The position numbers were made by a program, and so were the translations under genes. A stretch of DNA of 64,000 bases from Apostichopus japonicus (lineage: Eukaryota; Echinodermata; Holothuroidea; Aspidochirotida; Stichopodidae): assembly GCF_037975245.1 (NCBI RefSeq), contig NC_092569.1, forward strand, positions 22,348,168 to 22,412,167, read 5' to 3'. Shown here piece by piece: positions 1 through 19,700 of the stretch. Each line of letters starts with the position of its first letter. The stretch's first letter is position 1. Below the pieces are notes generated by a model. That model ran no database searches and was not told where the DNA came from. It saw nothing but the letters and a program-made list of their open reading frames with translations.

Positions 1-850
1 ATGGGATGGGATGGGGTGTAGGAGTTGGCTCCTCATACGTATGATTAGACTTGTTTGCATCGTTGACCGTTAACAGTTGGCGTTATTAGTTAAAATATTC
101 AAATTGCCACATATTTATGCGCATTCGAGTGTCGCAGCAGTCTGACCTAGCGCATTAGGGGAGATATTTTCCTTCTTATATAGGGAAAGGAGGAAGAGAT
201 TAAATTGATTGGGTTCGAGTAGTATAGCCGATGAGTTGCAAAGAAGATAGACGGTGTAATGAACAAATTGACCGAAGTATAATAATATACCTTACTCATC
301 CATCATTACAGTTTCTGAAGGGATTGGCTGATTCGTTTGCCGGTGGCTTCACATGTGCGGTATTTATGAGAACGCAAACGTACTCTGTAAATTCCACGAT
401 TCAATGATTCGTTTTTTGGTTAAATGTTGCTTTCTTCTATGAGCCCCTTGATGTACAAACAACAGCCTGTGAACACCAGCTAATAAAATTGTATAATAAT
501 ATATATATATACAGTATCGATGTTATTAATATATTTTGGTATTGGTGCCATTGCAATAGCATTAAGTAGTTGGTTTGTTTATCCTTCCTAGATCTACTTT
601 ACGTTCTTGTTTATATTCCTTCTTGTTTTATATGCATGTCAGTGAAATGGGATACGAACGGAAGTTTTCTTTAAGCTGTCAATATAATCATAATTCATGA
701 ACATGTTTTTGTCAGAAAGATTTTAAGAATCTTATTAATTTCCGTGTATATATGGAGTGTTTACACTATATAGATAAACATCTCAACTCTTTGTCCATGG
801 TGACATCTCACAATCTCTTGCTGTCATATTCGTTTATTCTACTCTAGTGG
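1..850. other. No gene seen; AT-rich intergenic DNA
   Basis: I see no convincing exon, RNA gene or ordered repeat here, only a short TA run near 500. Confidence 0.5.
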
Positions 851-854
851 AATA

Positions 855-1600
855 AAGGTAATAATAATATAAATAATATGTGCTATTTATAAAGCGCTTT
901 CCAATAAAATATCAAAGCGCTGTACAGAAATAAATACCTAAAAGATATCTAACAATACAACAAATTGCACCAGGTATCTAAAAATAGCAATACAAATAAT
1001 AAAAAAAGGAATAATTAAAACATAGTAGCAAATATTTACATTACATTACAAGTATAAAGTGTTCATATTAAACATTTAAATATATGTGTTTTCAAATCCC
1101 TCTTAAAATGATTAAGATTAGTTAAAGAACAGATATTTTCCGGAAGACTTTTCCAAATCTTGGGGCAGCTGCTGTGAAAGATCTCTCTCCGTAGAAGTTG
1201 GTCTTGGATTTAGAAGGATGGAAAAGAAAGAGTTGCGATGAGGAGCGTAAACTACGACTCGGTTCATATTTGGTGATGAGTTCCGAAATGTAGACAGAAG
1301 CCATATTATTTAGAGATTTGAAAGTGAGCAGTGTTATCTCATAATTGATACGTTGTTGTATTGGTAGCCAATGCAGTTCACGGAGGATGGGGGGTTATAT
1401 GCTCATTCCTCTTGGAACGCGTTACTAATCTGGCGGCAGAATTTTGTACTCGCTGCAACTTCGATATTTCACTTGACGGAATGCCATAAAGGAGACTGTT
1501 ACAGTAGTAAGCATTTTGTTTTTGTAACAGTGATCTGTGAACCTTCGGATTACTCTTTAACAGAGGCAACAAGACAAATATGCCAGCTACGTTCGACTTT
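855..1600 (-). mobile_element. CR1/L2-type LINE, decayed 3' end (minus strand)
   Basis: Minus-strand translation of 1572-1378 gives a run typical of the C-terminal part of non-LTR retrotransposon reverse transcriptases (CNSLLYGIP, ISKLQRVQNSAARL). Further 3', at 1304-1122, the usual ORF2 ending appears (YGERSFTAAAPRFGKV). The frame is broken between the two pieces. The 3' end carries paired GCGCTTT motifs (near 890 and 915) and stops in an AAT-rich tail near 855, as many CR1/L2-like elements do. It is 5'-truncated and inactive. The clade is assigned from motif style only. Confidence 0.8.
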
Positions 1601-1639
1601 CATAATCTCTGTTATTGCTGGTGATTAACCTCTCTCTGT

Positions 1640-4295
1640 ATATATGAATTAATTAAATTTATACCAGTATACGATCTCGCATCCTGTCGCTTCAATGATA
1701 TTATATGAAGTTTGTCTTTACATTTAAACATAAATTACGGAGGGTGGTTGGCCACTATCTCATTACATTTTCAGTTTTAACTATACCAATTACGAACGAG
1801 CAAGCATAAATCATATTCTGCATCTCGTGTGAGATATAAGTTAAAGGATTTTTTTGCAAATTGATATTTTCACCTAGTTTTTCCTATTAAACAACAAATC
1901 AAGGTTAAATATAATTCTTATTTACTTTCGATACACATTAAAGTGATTTATATGATAACGTTCAAAGAAATTAAAACAAAAAGAAGATGGAAAGATGCCC
2001 ATTATCTTTGAGTCCATTATCAGTTTGAACCGGCGAGTAAATTAGTGGCTGTGATGAATATGTAATGATTGTATAATTGGAATCTATAACTACTTGTGAG
2101 CTGTAGCGTATTGCCATAAAGCTTTATGTTTCTAGCACGAACATATTATGTTGAAGAGAATTTTCATATGTAAAATAGAATCATAAATACATATATATCA
2201 ATTATACAATTGTGGGAATATTTCTTTTCGTAAAAAGACAATCTAAAAGACAACCAGGGAGTGGTTGGGAAACCGGGATATTTAAAGGGAGGCAACTAAT
2301 TGCCAGGCAGTCACATAGCTAACCTTCTGTGCATGAACTACTTTCTAAAAGATCGTTGTTATAGCCTATATAGCGAGTTAGATTGTTACCTTACTTCGCA
2401 ATCACAATTTGATATGAATTGTCACTAAATGAACTTAATAAGTTAAAATGAATTAGTTGAAATGAATGAGGTTGACATTCATAATGTTTTATCTTTTTAT
2501 CTTTGAATGCTTTACATAATTTAAACGACTTACAATGGAACAAACCTTAGCAAAGAAAATATTTAGAAATATGATTACCTAGTACAATAAGCTTTATATT
2601 GATAAGGAGATTATTATGAAGTATTTGTGATCATACCCGAATTTCACAATTATTTTATTACTAGTTTATATCCAAATTTCAATTATTCTCTAAACTTAGA
2701 AAGTTTCTGTAATCACCTGATTTTTCTGTCCTGTTTTTTGTTTTTGGTATTCTGTTAATTTGATCGACACTTTTAATTGTGATTCAGTAGAACATTTATA
2801 TATTGTTTTGATTATATTATACACAATAATGTTACCGGATTTTATTGGGAATTGATGTATTAGGTAATCTTATCTTATGCCTGGCCGAGTAATATGTCAC
2901 AAAATTCGACCAAGATAACCTGACGTCAGTTCAGACGACGACAATTAGCCTAATATAGAAAAGAAATCATTTAAGTATATAATTTCGGCTATGATCACAA
3001 AATGCTTTCTGCTTTTTCATATTACGATAAATATAATATAGATTATCGTGTTTCTTAACATACCACATTCTCTACTTAATCTTTTCGTTCTTAGACTATT
3101 AAATTATGTTAGCCTTCCAAAACAAAACTGCTATGAATATTAACCTCAGTATTTTTCATCGTTAAATTGATTAAGTTCATTTAGTGGCAATACGTTTAAA
3201 GTGAGGAAAATAAGCAAATTGGAACAGCTTGAAGGAATATGTCTGTGCAATATCTTCGTTTATGTGTAACTGAACATTATGAAAAATGATACATAAAAAG
3301 TTTTCAACTGACATATCCTATACCCATCACATGATAGCTGAGGGCTTGATCTACAGTACCACTTGCACCAGTTAGACTTATAGTTAGAACAGCTACACGT
3401 GTAACATATTTAACCCAAACCATTCCAACTACTTACTAGGAGTAATATCTACATTATGATTTCTAGAATGCTTTAAATCACCTTCAAACTTATTAATTTG
3501 ACACCATCTGTTCTGTGATTTATGACAATTTCATATAGAGGCGTACATTGTTTTCATTCATCACTTTAGTTTTTTTTTAATGGATAACATTTCCGAGCAA
3601 ATGTTTATTGTTATAATTATGGAATAATACTTGAAGGGCAGAAAATGACTTGTTTTGTGTTCGTGCAAGGTGCTCACATTACACGACTTAGCAATTAATA
3701 GATCATGATGAAAAAACAGAAAATATAAAGCATTCAGTCTCGCTGCGTGAAGATGGCGTCGACCCACTTACGTATAGGTATATGTAAATTTGATTATAAA
3801 CTGCTTATTTGATCTACATACAATATTTATACAATGGTGTGTGGGTGGTCTTTTTGTTACAAGTCAAAAATAGGTAACTATAAAATAGCTCTATAGTTAG
3901 GTCAAACTGCAAGGTTGTGAGTTAGGTTGGATAGGATGGAGTGAGAAGACGGAGAGGTGGGTGGGGGGGGGGGGGCAGGGAGTGGGTGATGTGACCCCGC
4001 ACCACTGGATCATCGCTTGCTAACTGAATGCGTCAAATTATGAGAATAAGCAGCACATCAGAAGTGTTTCAATCCAAGCAATCAGAAACTTGACCTTTGT
4101 TTAATATAGCTATCCAGCACAGTTAAAGAGATTGGATTATTGAAGATGTACAATTGAAAGGGATTGTCCCACATACTCATCAATATAGGCAGACACATGC
4201 CTAGACTATATAAAACGTAGCATGAAATCATGTACTTTAAATTAACCGAATTATCTATCGTCACATTTTACCAAATTTAAAAACGTTTGAACATA
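1640..4295. other. Intergenic, no gene recognised
   Basis: No exon with convincing splice signals was found on either strand. A G-run lies at about 3963-3975. On the minus strand, 4104-4099 reads ATTAAA, a possible poly(A) signal for the receptor gene ending at 4296. Confidence 0.45.
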
Positions 4296-11450
<7,155 letters not shown>

Positions 11451-11984
11451 ACTTCGTACAGATTTGATGCCGTACTATACAGTGAAACGAGGATTTGATC
11501 TCGACATGAAATGTAAGAGTGAAATCCTATCCAGTCTTACTGGTACGCCAATGTAAAGAGTAGATGCATCGACCTTCGTGCTTCGTTAAAACATCTAATA
11601 AAGTACTTACTTATTTGTATTCTATTGTGTAGCAGAATATAATTTTTAGGCAATGATAAATAATACATGTTCCAAAACGAGACGTTTGTCGCTGCATAAT
11701 ACCATGCGTTGGTTACTTTACTGTGTACAAAGGGCTAACCTTCAGGTTTGAACGCAATCGCATAGACCGTATAGTGTTGCTGTCAGGACTGAACAGCAAT
11801 AAAGTAAGGTACGAAAAGCTTACAGAATATGCACGGTGAGCCAAAACAAGAAGATAGATATAGGGAGCATCAATACATTTGATCTCGGACAAATATTATC
11901 TTCTAGCTTAATATTATATGTGGCAAATACCTACAGTGGAATTACGACCTTCCTAACCGGTTAGGAACGTTTGCATATTGAATC

Positions 11985-12148
11985 AGCGTTCATAGCCTAG
12001 TTAGTTAGGATGTCCGCGGGAGGCCCGGGTTTAATCCCGGTGAGAGGCTGGAAGTTCTTTTTTTACTGTCCTGGATTTTCCAACCCACTACAATTTCAAA
12101 TATTTACACATTCATTTGTCTTAGTCGTTTATCTCCATTTTCATTTAA

Positions 12149-12150
<2 letters not shown>
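11985..12150 (+). mobile_element. tRNA-derived SINE
   Basis: An A-box-like TAGCCTAGTTAG (11993-12004) and a B-box-like GGTTTAATCCC (12028-12038, one mismatch to GGTTCGANTCC) are set as in a tRNA-derived pol III promoter. The family-like sequence continues to a TA microsatellite tail. It is not a functional tRNA: the two boxes are too close and no cloverleaf forms. Confidence 0.6.

Positions 12151-12153
<3 letters not shown>

Positions 12154-12216
<63 letters not shown>
12154..12216. repeat. (TA)n microsatellite at SINE end
   Basis: A TA run of about 63 bp abuts the 3' side of the SINE and is probably its tail. Confidence 0.95.
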
Positions 12217-12218
<2 letters not shown>

Positions 12219-13350
12219 AGTATTGATAGAAAATGATGTGATTCACCAAATATTTATAAAACTGAAAGGACATCAGAAGATCTCCATACTGACAAACTGA
12301 AGTAACATATTACTAGTCGCTAAACTATGTAAAGATACATATTTGTGAGACCAAAATAGAATTTCTTGAAGGGTTTGCACACGTTATTCCTATTTTTTTC
12401 CATCCCAGTTCATACACCATCGGTCTGCTAAAACTGTCCCGTATACCTTTGTATGAAGGATTGAATACGAAATGGTAAACCGTTCTACTATTAGCATAAA
12501 GTGCTATCTTGTAGCATAGGCGAATTGGAAGTATTTGCACCAACTATACTCGATGTTTATAACCCGTATTTGAATATTTTTCTAGACTACAATGATTGAT
12601 TAATTATGAGCACATGACAGAAGAACAATAATTAAAGAAAATCAAATTACGTAATTATTAAGGATTTTTCTCGATTGATAAATTGCTTGTTCTCTCAGCT
12701 CGTCATCACTGGTTACTCTTTGGCTTGAATGTCTAAGGATACAATTTATGGATTGAATTTTGTAAAATGACATTGCCCTTACTTGAATAACCTTCATCTC
12801 TTTCGGCTGCAACGCCCCCCCCCCGCTCCCCTACACAAGCACATCATCGCAATCCCTACATACACCTATTTGACAGTTATTACGTAATTTCAGTATCAGG
12901 ATGAACGAAGAAAGTATTACTAAGTGAGACGGCTTTTATGGAAATATGAATAAAATTCTTATATGAAAAAATGAGTCATAAACAGCTCTTTAATCTATAT
13001 TTGGTCATGAAATCTTGCAAAATTACGTTATTATACTCTCCACTTATTTATTAAAATTAAAATAAGTTAATCTCCACCATTAATTCTACACTCTAGACAA
13101 GTCATGATATCCTGTTTCCTTAATGTGTGCAAATGATGTTAGGTATTTTATCCTTTTTCTATTCTTATGCTTGACGTGGATCAGATCTATTGCAATTCGA
13201 ATAAATATTTTGAAAATAGTTTCCTGTATCCTATATGCTTCAAGCAAATGTCAACATATAGAAGAGAAGTAGATCTTTACCTTTCATATATAACGTGATA
13301 TGTGAATGAGAGCAAAACCTCAGAAATATCTGATTATAAAAGTGGAACAA
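12217..13350. other. Intergenic, no gene recognised
   Basis: No supportable exon. A short C-run lies near 12816. Confidence 0.4.
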
Positions 13351-13922
13351 TATATTATTGGGCACGGGCTCCCCTTAGGACAATATAATATCCCTTGAAA
13401 TCATTGCTCACTAATTGTGTTTCTTATTTTCTTAATATATCACATTTAATTACATTTGAAAAGGATATTAGTGCGTAATCACGACAGTCATACCTCGCTT
13501 ACGTTCTGAACTGACAGTGTTCCTTTACTCCTTGCCTACACTTGCACCTCCATTTCCCATAGTTAAATTTCTTGCTTGTCTTTTTGCAGCAAGGCATTTT
13601 AAACTGACTTAAGTTTTGGCTGCCAAATATGCATCGGTTTCTTATCGAAATTTATACAACCATATTCGACACATTCTGACTGAAATTCGTCTTAATTTAC
13701 ATTAATCATTTGAAATCACCGTTGCGTCTGTTTTAGATTACCCATACCCATCATCGAAACAATGACAGACTATGTTCTGTGATCAATCTGGTTCCACTAC
13801 GAGATCCGATGTCACATAATATGGAAACAAATATTTTATTATATATATATTATATTATCTTTTAAATCAATATATGTTGTAATGTATCAGACAACGTAAA
13901 GAAAGCTAAGCCTCTGTAGTGA

Positions 13923-16210
13923 ACCAGTCTCTAATACAGGGTACATGGTGTGTACACTATAGGGAGATACCACAACCAATGCAGTGTAAAATTATAATCC
14001 CCTATAATTAACCAGTATCTAAAACAGGGTACATGGTATGTACACTATAGAGAATATACCGCAACCAATGCAGTGTAAAATTATAACACCCTATAATTAA
14101 CCAGTATCTAAGACATAGTACATGGTATGTACACTATAGAGAATATACCGCAACCAATGTAGTGTAAAATTATAATCCCCTATAATTAACCAGTATCTAA
14201 AACAGGGTACATGGTATGTACACTATAGAGAATATACCGCAACCAATGTAGTGTAAAATTATAATCCCCTATAATTAACCAGTATCTAAAACAGGGTACA
14301 TGGTATGTACACTATAGAGAATATACCACAACCAATGTAGTGTAAAATTATAATCCCCTATAATTAACCAGTATCTAAGACGTGGTACACTGTATGTACA
14401 CTATAGAGAATATACCACAACCAATGAAGTGTAAAATTATAATCCCCTATAATTAACCAGTATCTAAGACGTGGTACACTGTATGTACACTATAGAGAAT
14501 ATACCACAACCAATGTAGTGTAAAATTATAATCCCCTATAATTAACCAGTATCTAAAACAGGGTACATGGCATGTACACTATAGAGAATATACCACAACC
14601 AATGTAGTGTAAAATTATAATCTCCTATAATTAACCAGTATCTAAGACATACTACATGGTATGTACACTATAGAGAATATACCGCAACCAATGAAGTGTA
14701 AAATTATAATCCCCTATAATTAACCAGTATCTAAGACGTGGTACACTGTATGTACACTATAGAGAATATACCACAACCAATGAAGTGTAAAATTATAATC
14801 CCCTATAATTAACCAGTATCTAAAACAGGGTACATGGTATGTACACTATAGAGAATATACCACAACCAATGTAGTGTAAAATTATAATCCCCTATAATTA
14901 ACCAGTATCTAAAACAGGGTACATGGTGTGTACACTATAGGGAGATACCACAACCAATGCAGTGTAAAATTATAATCCCCTATAATTAACCAGTATCTAA
15001 AACAGGGTACATGGTATGTACACTATAAAGAATATACCGCAACCAATGCAGTGTAAAATTATAACACCCTATAATTAACCAGTATCTAAGACATAGTACA
15101 TGGTATGTACACTATAGAGAATATACCGCAACCAATGTAGTGTAAAATTATAATCCCCTATAATTAACCAGTATCTAAAACAGGGTACATGGTATGTACA
15201 CTATAGAGAATATACCGCAACCAATGTAGTGTAAAATTATAATCCCCTATAATTAACCAGTATCTAAAACAGGGTACATGGTATGTACACTATAGAGAAT
15301 ATACCACAACCAATGTAGTGTAAAATTATAATCCCCTATAATTAACCAGTATCTAAGACGTGGTACACTGTATGTACACTATAGAGAATATACCACAACC
15401 AATGAAGTGTAAAATTATAATCCCCTATAATTAACCAGTATCTAAGACGTGGTACACTGTATGTACACTATAGAGAATATACCACAACCAATGTAGTGTA
15501 AAATTATAATCCCCTATAATTAACCAGTATCTAAAACAGGGTACATGGCATGTACACTATAGAGAATATACCACAACCAATGTAGTGTAAAATTATAATC
15601 TCCTATAATTAACCAGTATCTAAGACATACTACATGGTATGTACACTATAGAGAATATACCGCAACCAATGTAGTGTAAAATTATAATCCCCTATAATTA
15701 ACCAGTATCTAAGACGTGGTACACTGTATGTACACTATAGAGAATATACCGCAACCAATGTAGTGTAAAATTATAACACCCTATAATTAACCAGTATCTA
15801 AAACAGGGTACATGGTATGTACACTATAGAGAATATACCACAACCAATGTAGTGTAAAATTATAATCCCCTATAATTAACCAGTATCTAAAACAGGGTAC
15901 ATGGTATGTACACTATAGAGAATATACCGCAACCAATGTAGTGTAAAATTATAATCCCCTATAATTAACCAGTATCTAAAACAGGGTACATGGTATGTAC
16001 ACTATAGAGAATATACCACAACCAATGTAGTGTAAAATTATAATCCCCTATAATTAACCAGTATCTAACACGTGGTACACTGTATGTACACTATAGAGAA
16101 TATACCACAACCAATGTAGTGTAAAATTATAATCCTCTATAGTTAACTAGTGTTCTAAGACATGGGCATGGCATGTACAGTATCGAAAAAATACTGCAAC
16201 CGATGTAGTG
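13923..16210. repeat. 89-bp satellite with 11-mer higher-order repeats
   Basis: About 26 head-to-tail units of 89 bp (one variant is 88), each starting ACCAGTATCTAA and containing TGTACACTATAGAGAATATACC. Unit variants recur in the same order with an offset of 978 bp: 13923-14900 and 14901-15878 are two near-identical 11-mers, followed by about three more units and a degenerate edge near 16140-16210. Confidence 0.95.
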
Positions 16211-16571
16211 TAAAATTGACGTCAAAAGTGGCCACCACGACTACCATATTTACTATCATTTCGTTTCATATAGAATCAAATCAATAAGATGATTGGTTTA
16301 TAATAGTTCAATGAAGATACCGTAGTATTTAATACAAGAAAGACTCATTAGTCATAATATTTGTTATGATTTTAGCTTCAATTTTTTTCACGTCCATATC
16401 CGTGTCCAAGGTTTCAGACTTCCTTGTTCTGTTATCTACGGACGCTGTTAAGTAGCAGTTCTCATGGAAGTCTTACATGTGATGTAAGTATTTATCACGT
16501 AATGAAATTAACCAATCAATTTAGTGAATAATTTGTAGTACCAAAGATGGACACAATGATTTACTGTACGT

Positions 16572-16577
16572 TATAAA
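16572..16577 (+). promoter_or_regulatory. TATA box of gene A
   Basis: TATAAA sits 113 bp upstream of the gene A start codon and is conserved in the decayed paralogous copy at 49735-49740. That spacing would give a short 5' UTR of about 80 nt. Confidence 0.55.
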
Positions 16578-16684
16578 TTCCCCGAGGCAGCATCTGTAGC
16601 TACCCGTTAGTAGGTGAAAGTCATTGTCAACTTGTCATTCAGACAACAGCAGGTCTCTGTAGAAGACGAGACACCATCATCAAG

Positions 16685-16765
16685 ATGTACTGTTATAAAC
16701 TTTATTCGTTACTTCGAGTTTCATTTTGCCTTTGGACAGCCGGCTTCCTCGATTCAAGTAGAACG
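16685..16765 (+). CDS. Gene A exon 1: signal peptide
   Basis: 27 codons with a hydrophobic stretch ([12 protein letters not shown]), ending ACG before GTAAGT, phase 0. The start is chosen as the first ATG after the TATA box. The decayed paralogue at 49848 aligns from the same ATG. Confidence 0.8.
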
Positions 16766-19700
16766 GTAAGTGTATAAAATTTGATATATTCTTTAACGTT
16801 TCCATCATGTTTCATTGAAAATGTTAGATACTAATTCTCATCAATACAGCGCATTTTATTTATTCTACTGACAGACTGTTAATACTTTGTAGTTGCTAAT
16901 TGTCACTTCTTGTTAAATTTAGAGAAAGTTTAAAATAACTATTGAAGTATAATATTCTCAAAATGGTTTAACAATAATTCACACTGAATTAAAATAGAAC
17001 ATTTTTTTTAAATGGATGCTTCGTAAGAAAAGAAATCATCATATGGTGTGCAAATATCTGACATCTTCAAAACCATAAAAACTCACTAATCAGTATTCCC
17101 TTAGTGCAAAGCATATCAATACACATTGAGAGCTAATGAAATGAAATATTTTTTTTTTAAATATTGCTAACAGCACCAGGCGTGTGCTGTAACAGTTGGA
17201 ATATATATATGAAATATCTAACAAGTTAGTGCAGCGTTCAAGTAGACTGAGCACAGAAAATAATTTTATTTGTAAAGATTTGGAACTTTTAAATCCAGAG
17301 GTTGTATTCCTTCACCAGATTTAGTTTCCATATTTAAATGCACAACTAATCTATATGCAATTTATTTCCATTGTCAAAGAAAACAAAAAGTGATTTTGGT
17401 TTTCGGATGAATCACAAAATTGAGTTAAAAAAATATCAACAAAAACTTGAACTGAGCGTTTTCATAACTTTCACTTATTCAAAAATTTAAATTATTATTT
17501 TATTTTAATACGAATGAAATTACGAATTAAATGTAATACTGAACTTAGCAATGAATTTAAAGAAAGTTTACATACTAACTATTCAAGTATGATATTATCA
17601 AAAGGGTTTAACAATAATTTACACTGCATTAAAAAAAATTAAATTAGCAATAAATTTAGAAAAAGTTTAAATAATAACTATTTAGGTATAATATTCTCAA
17701 AAGGGTTTAGCAATTATTCACACTGAATTAAAATAAAACTTATTTTTAAATAGATGCTTCGTAAGTAAAGAAATTATCACATGGTGTGCAAATATCTGAC
17801 ATCTTCATAACCATAAAAACTCACTAATCAGTATTCCCCTAGTTCAAAGCATATCAATACACATTGACATGTAAAGATTTTGAACTTTTAAATCCAGAGG
17901 TTGTATTCCTTCTCCAGATTTAGTATCTATATTTAAATGCACAACCAATCTGAACTCAATTTATTTCCATTGTCAAAGTAAACGAAAAGCGATTTTGTTT
18001 TCATAACTTTCACTTATTCATACCTTTAAATTATTTTTTTATTTTATTTTAATACGAATGAAATTAAAAATTCACAATTGAGTTGTTTACTCCCAGTTTT
18101 AACGATTGCTTAGATTAGTACCGGGCTTTTGAAGTTTCAATGTGATTTAATTTTTGTTTTCAAAAGATTGAAACAACTTATTTTTGAAGAAAAAAATGAT
18201 AGGTAAAGTTTTGGTACATATGAGCAAATAATATAAATGTGGAGAGTTTTTTTTCTATTAAAGCTATACTATATTAATATACAGACCCGCACTCTGTTCA
18301 GATTCCCTGTTTCATGATTTAATTAATCAAAAATAATATCTCAATAGTTTATACACGTATAACTCTTCTCAAACAAAGATATCGTCACATCAAATGAGAT
18401 TTTTCCGAAAAGCTCAAATCAAAAGCAGTTGATCTAGTTGAACGAATAACCTTAAAACTTTCAAATCAGATATCAGATATATTCACATCGGATAGGATCT
18501 TATATCTTATCGAATAACCTTAAAATTTTGAAATCAGTGCTCATTCTTTGTTTGATGCAAAATATATGATATATTTACATCAGATATTACCTATATTGCC
18601 TAAGAACATATTTTTTTCTAACATTTAGCATTTTAAGGTATACTATTAAAATTGGACAGCAAATAAACATTCTTATTAACTATTGTCATCGGCAATCATA
18701 TATTATTCGAAGCCCGACAATTATATTGAACTTTTCATTTTCTCAAAATAAGAACCTCGAAGATTGCGAAAAGTGATCATATGCACTAAAGTGTTATTTG
18801 GAGCTGTTTTTGTCATATTGAATAAACAGTGAGATTTCATTAAAGCAGATTGTTTATAATAGGTTAACACTAGGATATGGTCGTACTTTTCAAGAAGTAT
18901 TCGTCGTTGGAGAACAAAGTGATCCCTTGTAAAACAAGCGCACTGCATTAAGCTCGTTTTATTTCTGTAAACAGAACTACGTTCAGTAGACGAACCTGTA
19001 CTGACTAAAGATATATGAATGTTTTAAACAAAAGTTTTGAAAGAACCATTGTTTTGTTCCATAGTTAATTGCTCGGTGGAAAAAAAAATGTTTAATGTTA
19101 CTCCACACGCTGTAGGGTCACTAGGGTAAAATCAATTGCAAATATTCATATTGTCTTCAAAGTATTATTTAATAAAGTTGAATCGAACTTTTCGGAAATA
19201 GTTATTTGTTAAAGCTTTTCATCGTTCTGCCCAGATCCATGTCAATCTATCCACTTTTACCGCTTACACGCTATCTAAAACATATTTGTTTTCAATTTCT
19301 TGTTAGTCAGTAGAGAGCTGTGACATCTGCTTCATAAACAACGTAATCAATTTAGAATACCTTAAAATAAACTTTTTTCCCCTTACATAAATGATTTTGT
19401 CATTTCGCACGGTATCGGTCGACTAAACAATTTTTATTTTCAAACCTTGAATTTATGGAAAAAGTACCTGCAAATTTGATATCCAAATAAACCATTTACT
19501 TCTCAAGGATTGTTTCATTGATTGGCCATAAAATGTCCAGGTAAACTTTTTTTGATAAATCATCTGTGCATCATAGTAATATTATAGTAAATCATAGTGA
19601 TAAACGAAAATTACATTACAATTGGTAAACCAGGACGTTAAAATAAAATTAGGAACGACGTATGGAAAATACATCACCAAAAATTGCTATACATATATTG

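Larger units (their letters stand above)
13360..16765 (+). repeat. 5' block of gene A, duplicated at 47.05-49.93 kb
   Basis: Sequence before and after the satellite (for example ACGAGATCCGATGTCACATA near 13798, and all of 16230-16765) recurs in the same order and orientation at 47050-49930. The block holds the promoter and signal-peptide exon of gene A. The second copy is decayed and carries only one satellite-like unit. Confidence 0.8.

Noticed and set aside
1371-1628. Plus-strand open frame of 85 codons
   Set aside because: It is antisense to the LINE reverse-transcriptase fragment.
12028-12038. Functional tRNA gene
   Set aside because: The two promoter boxes are too close and no acceptor or anticodon stems can be formed; a SINE head explains it better.
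13923-16210. CRISPR-like regular array
   Set aside because: The full 89-bp unit repeats with no unique spacers, and the setting is a eukaryotic genome; this is a satellite.
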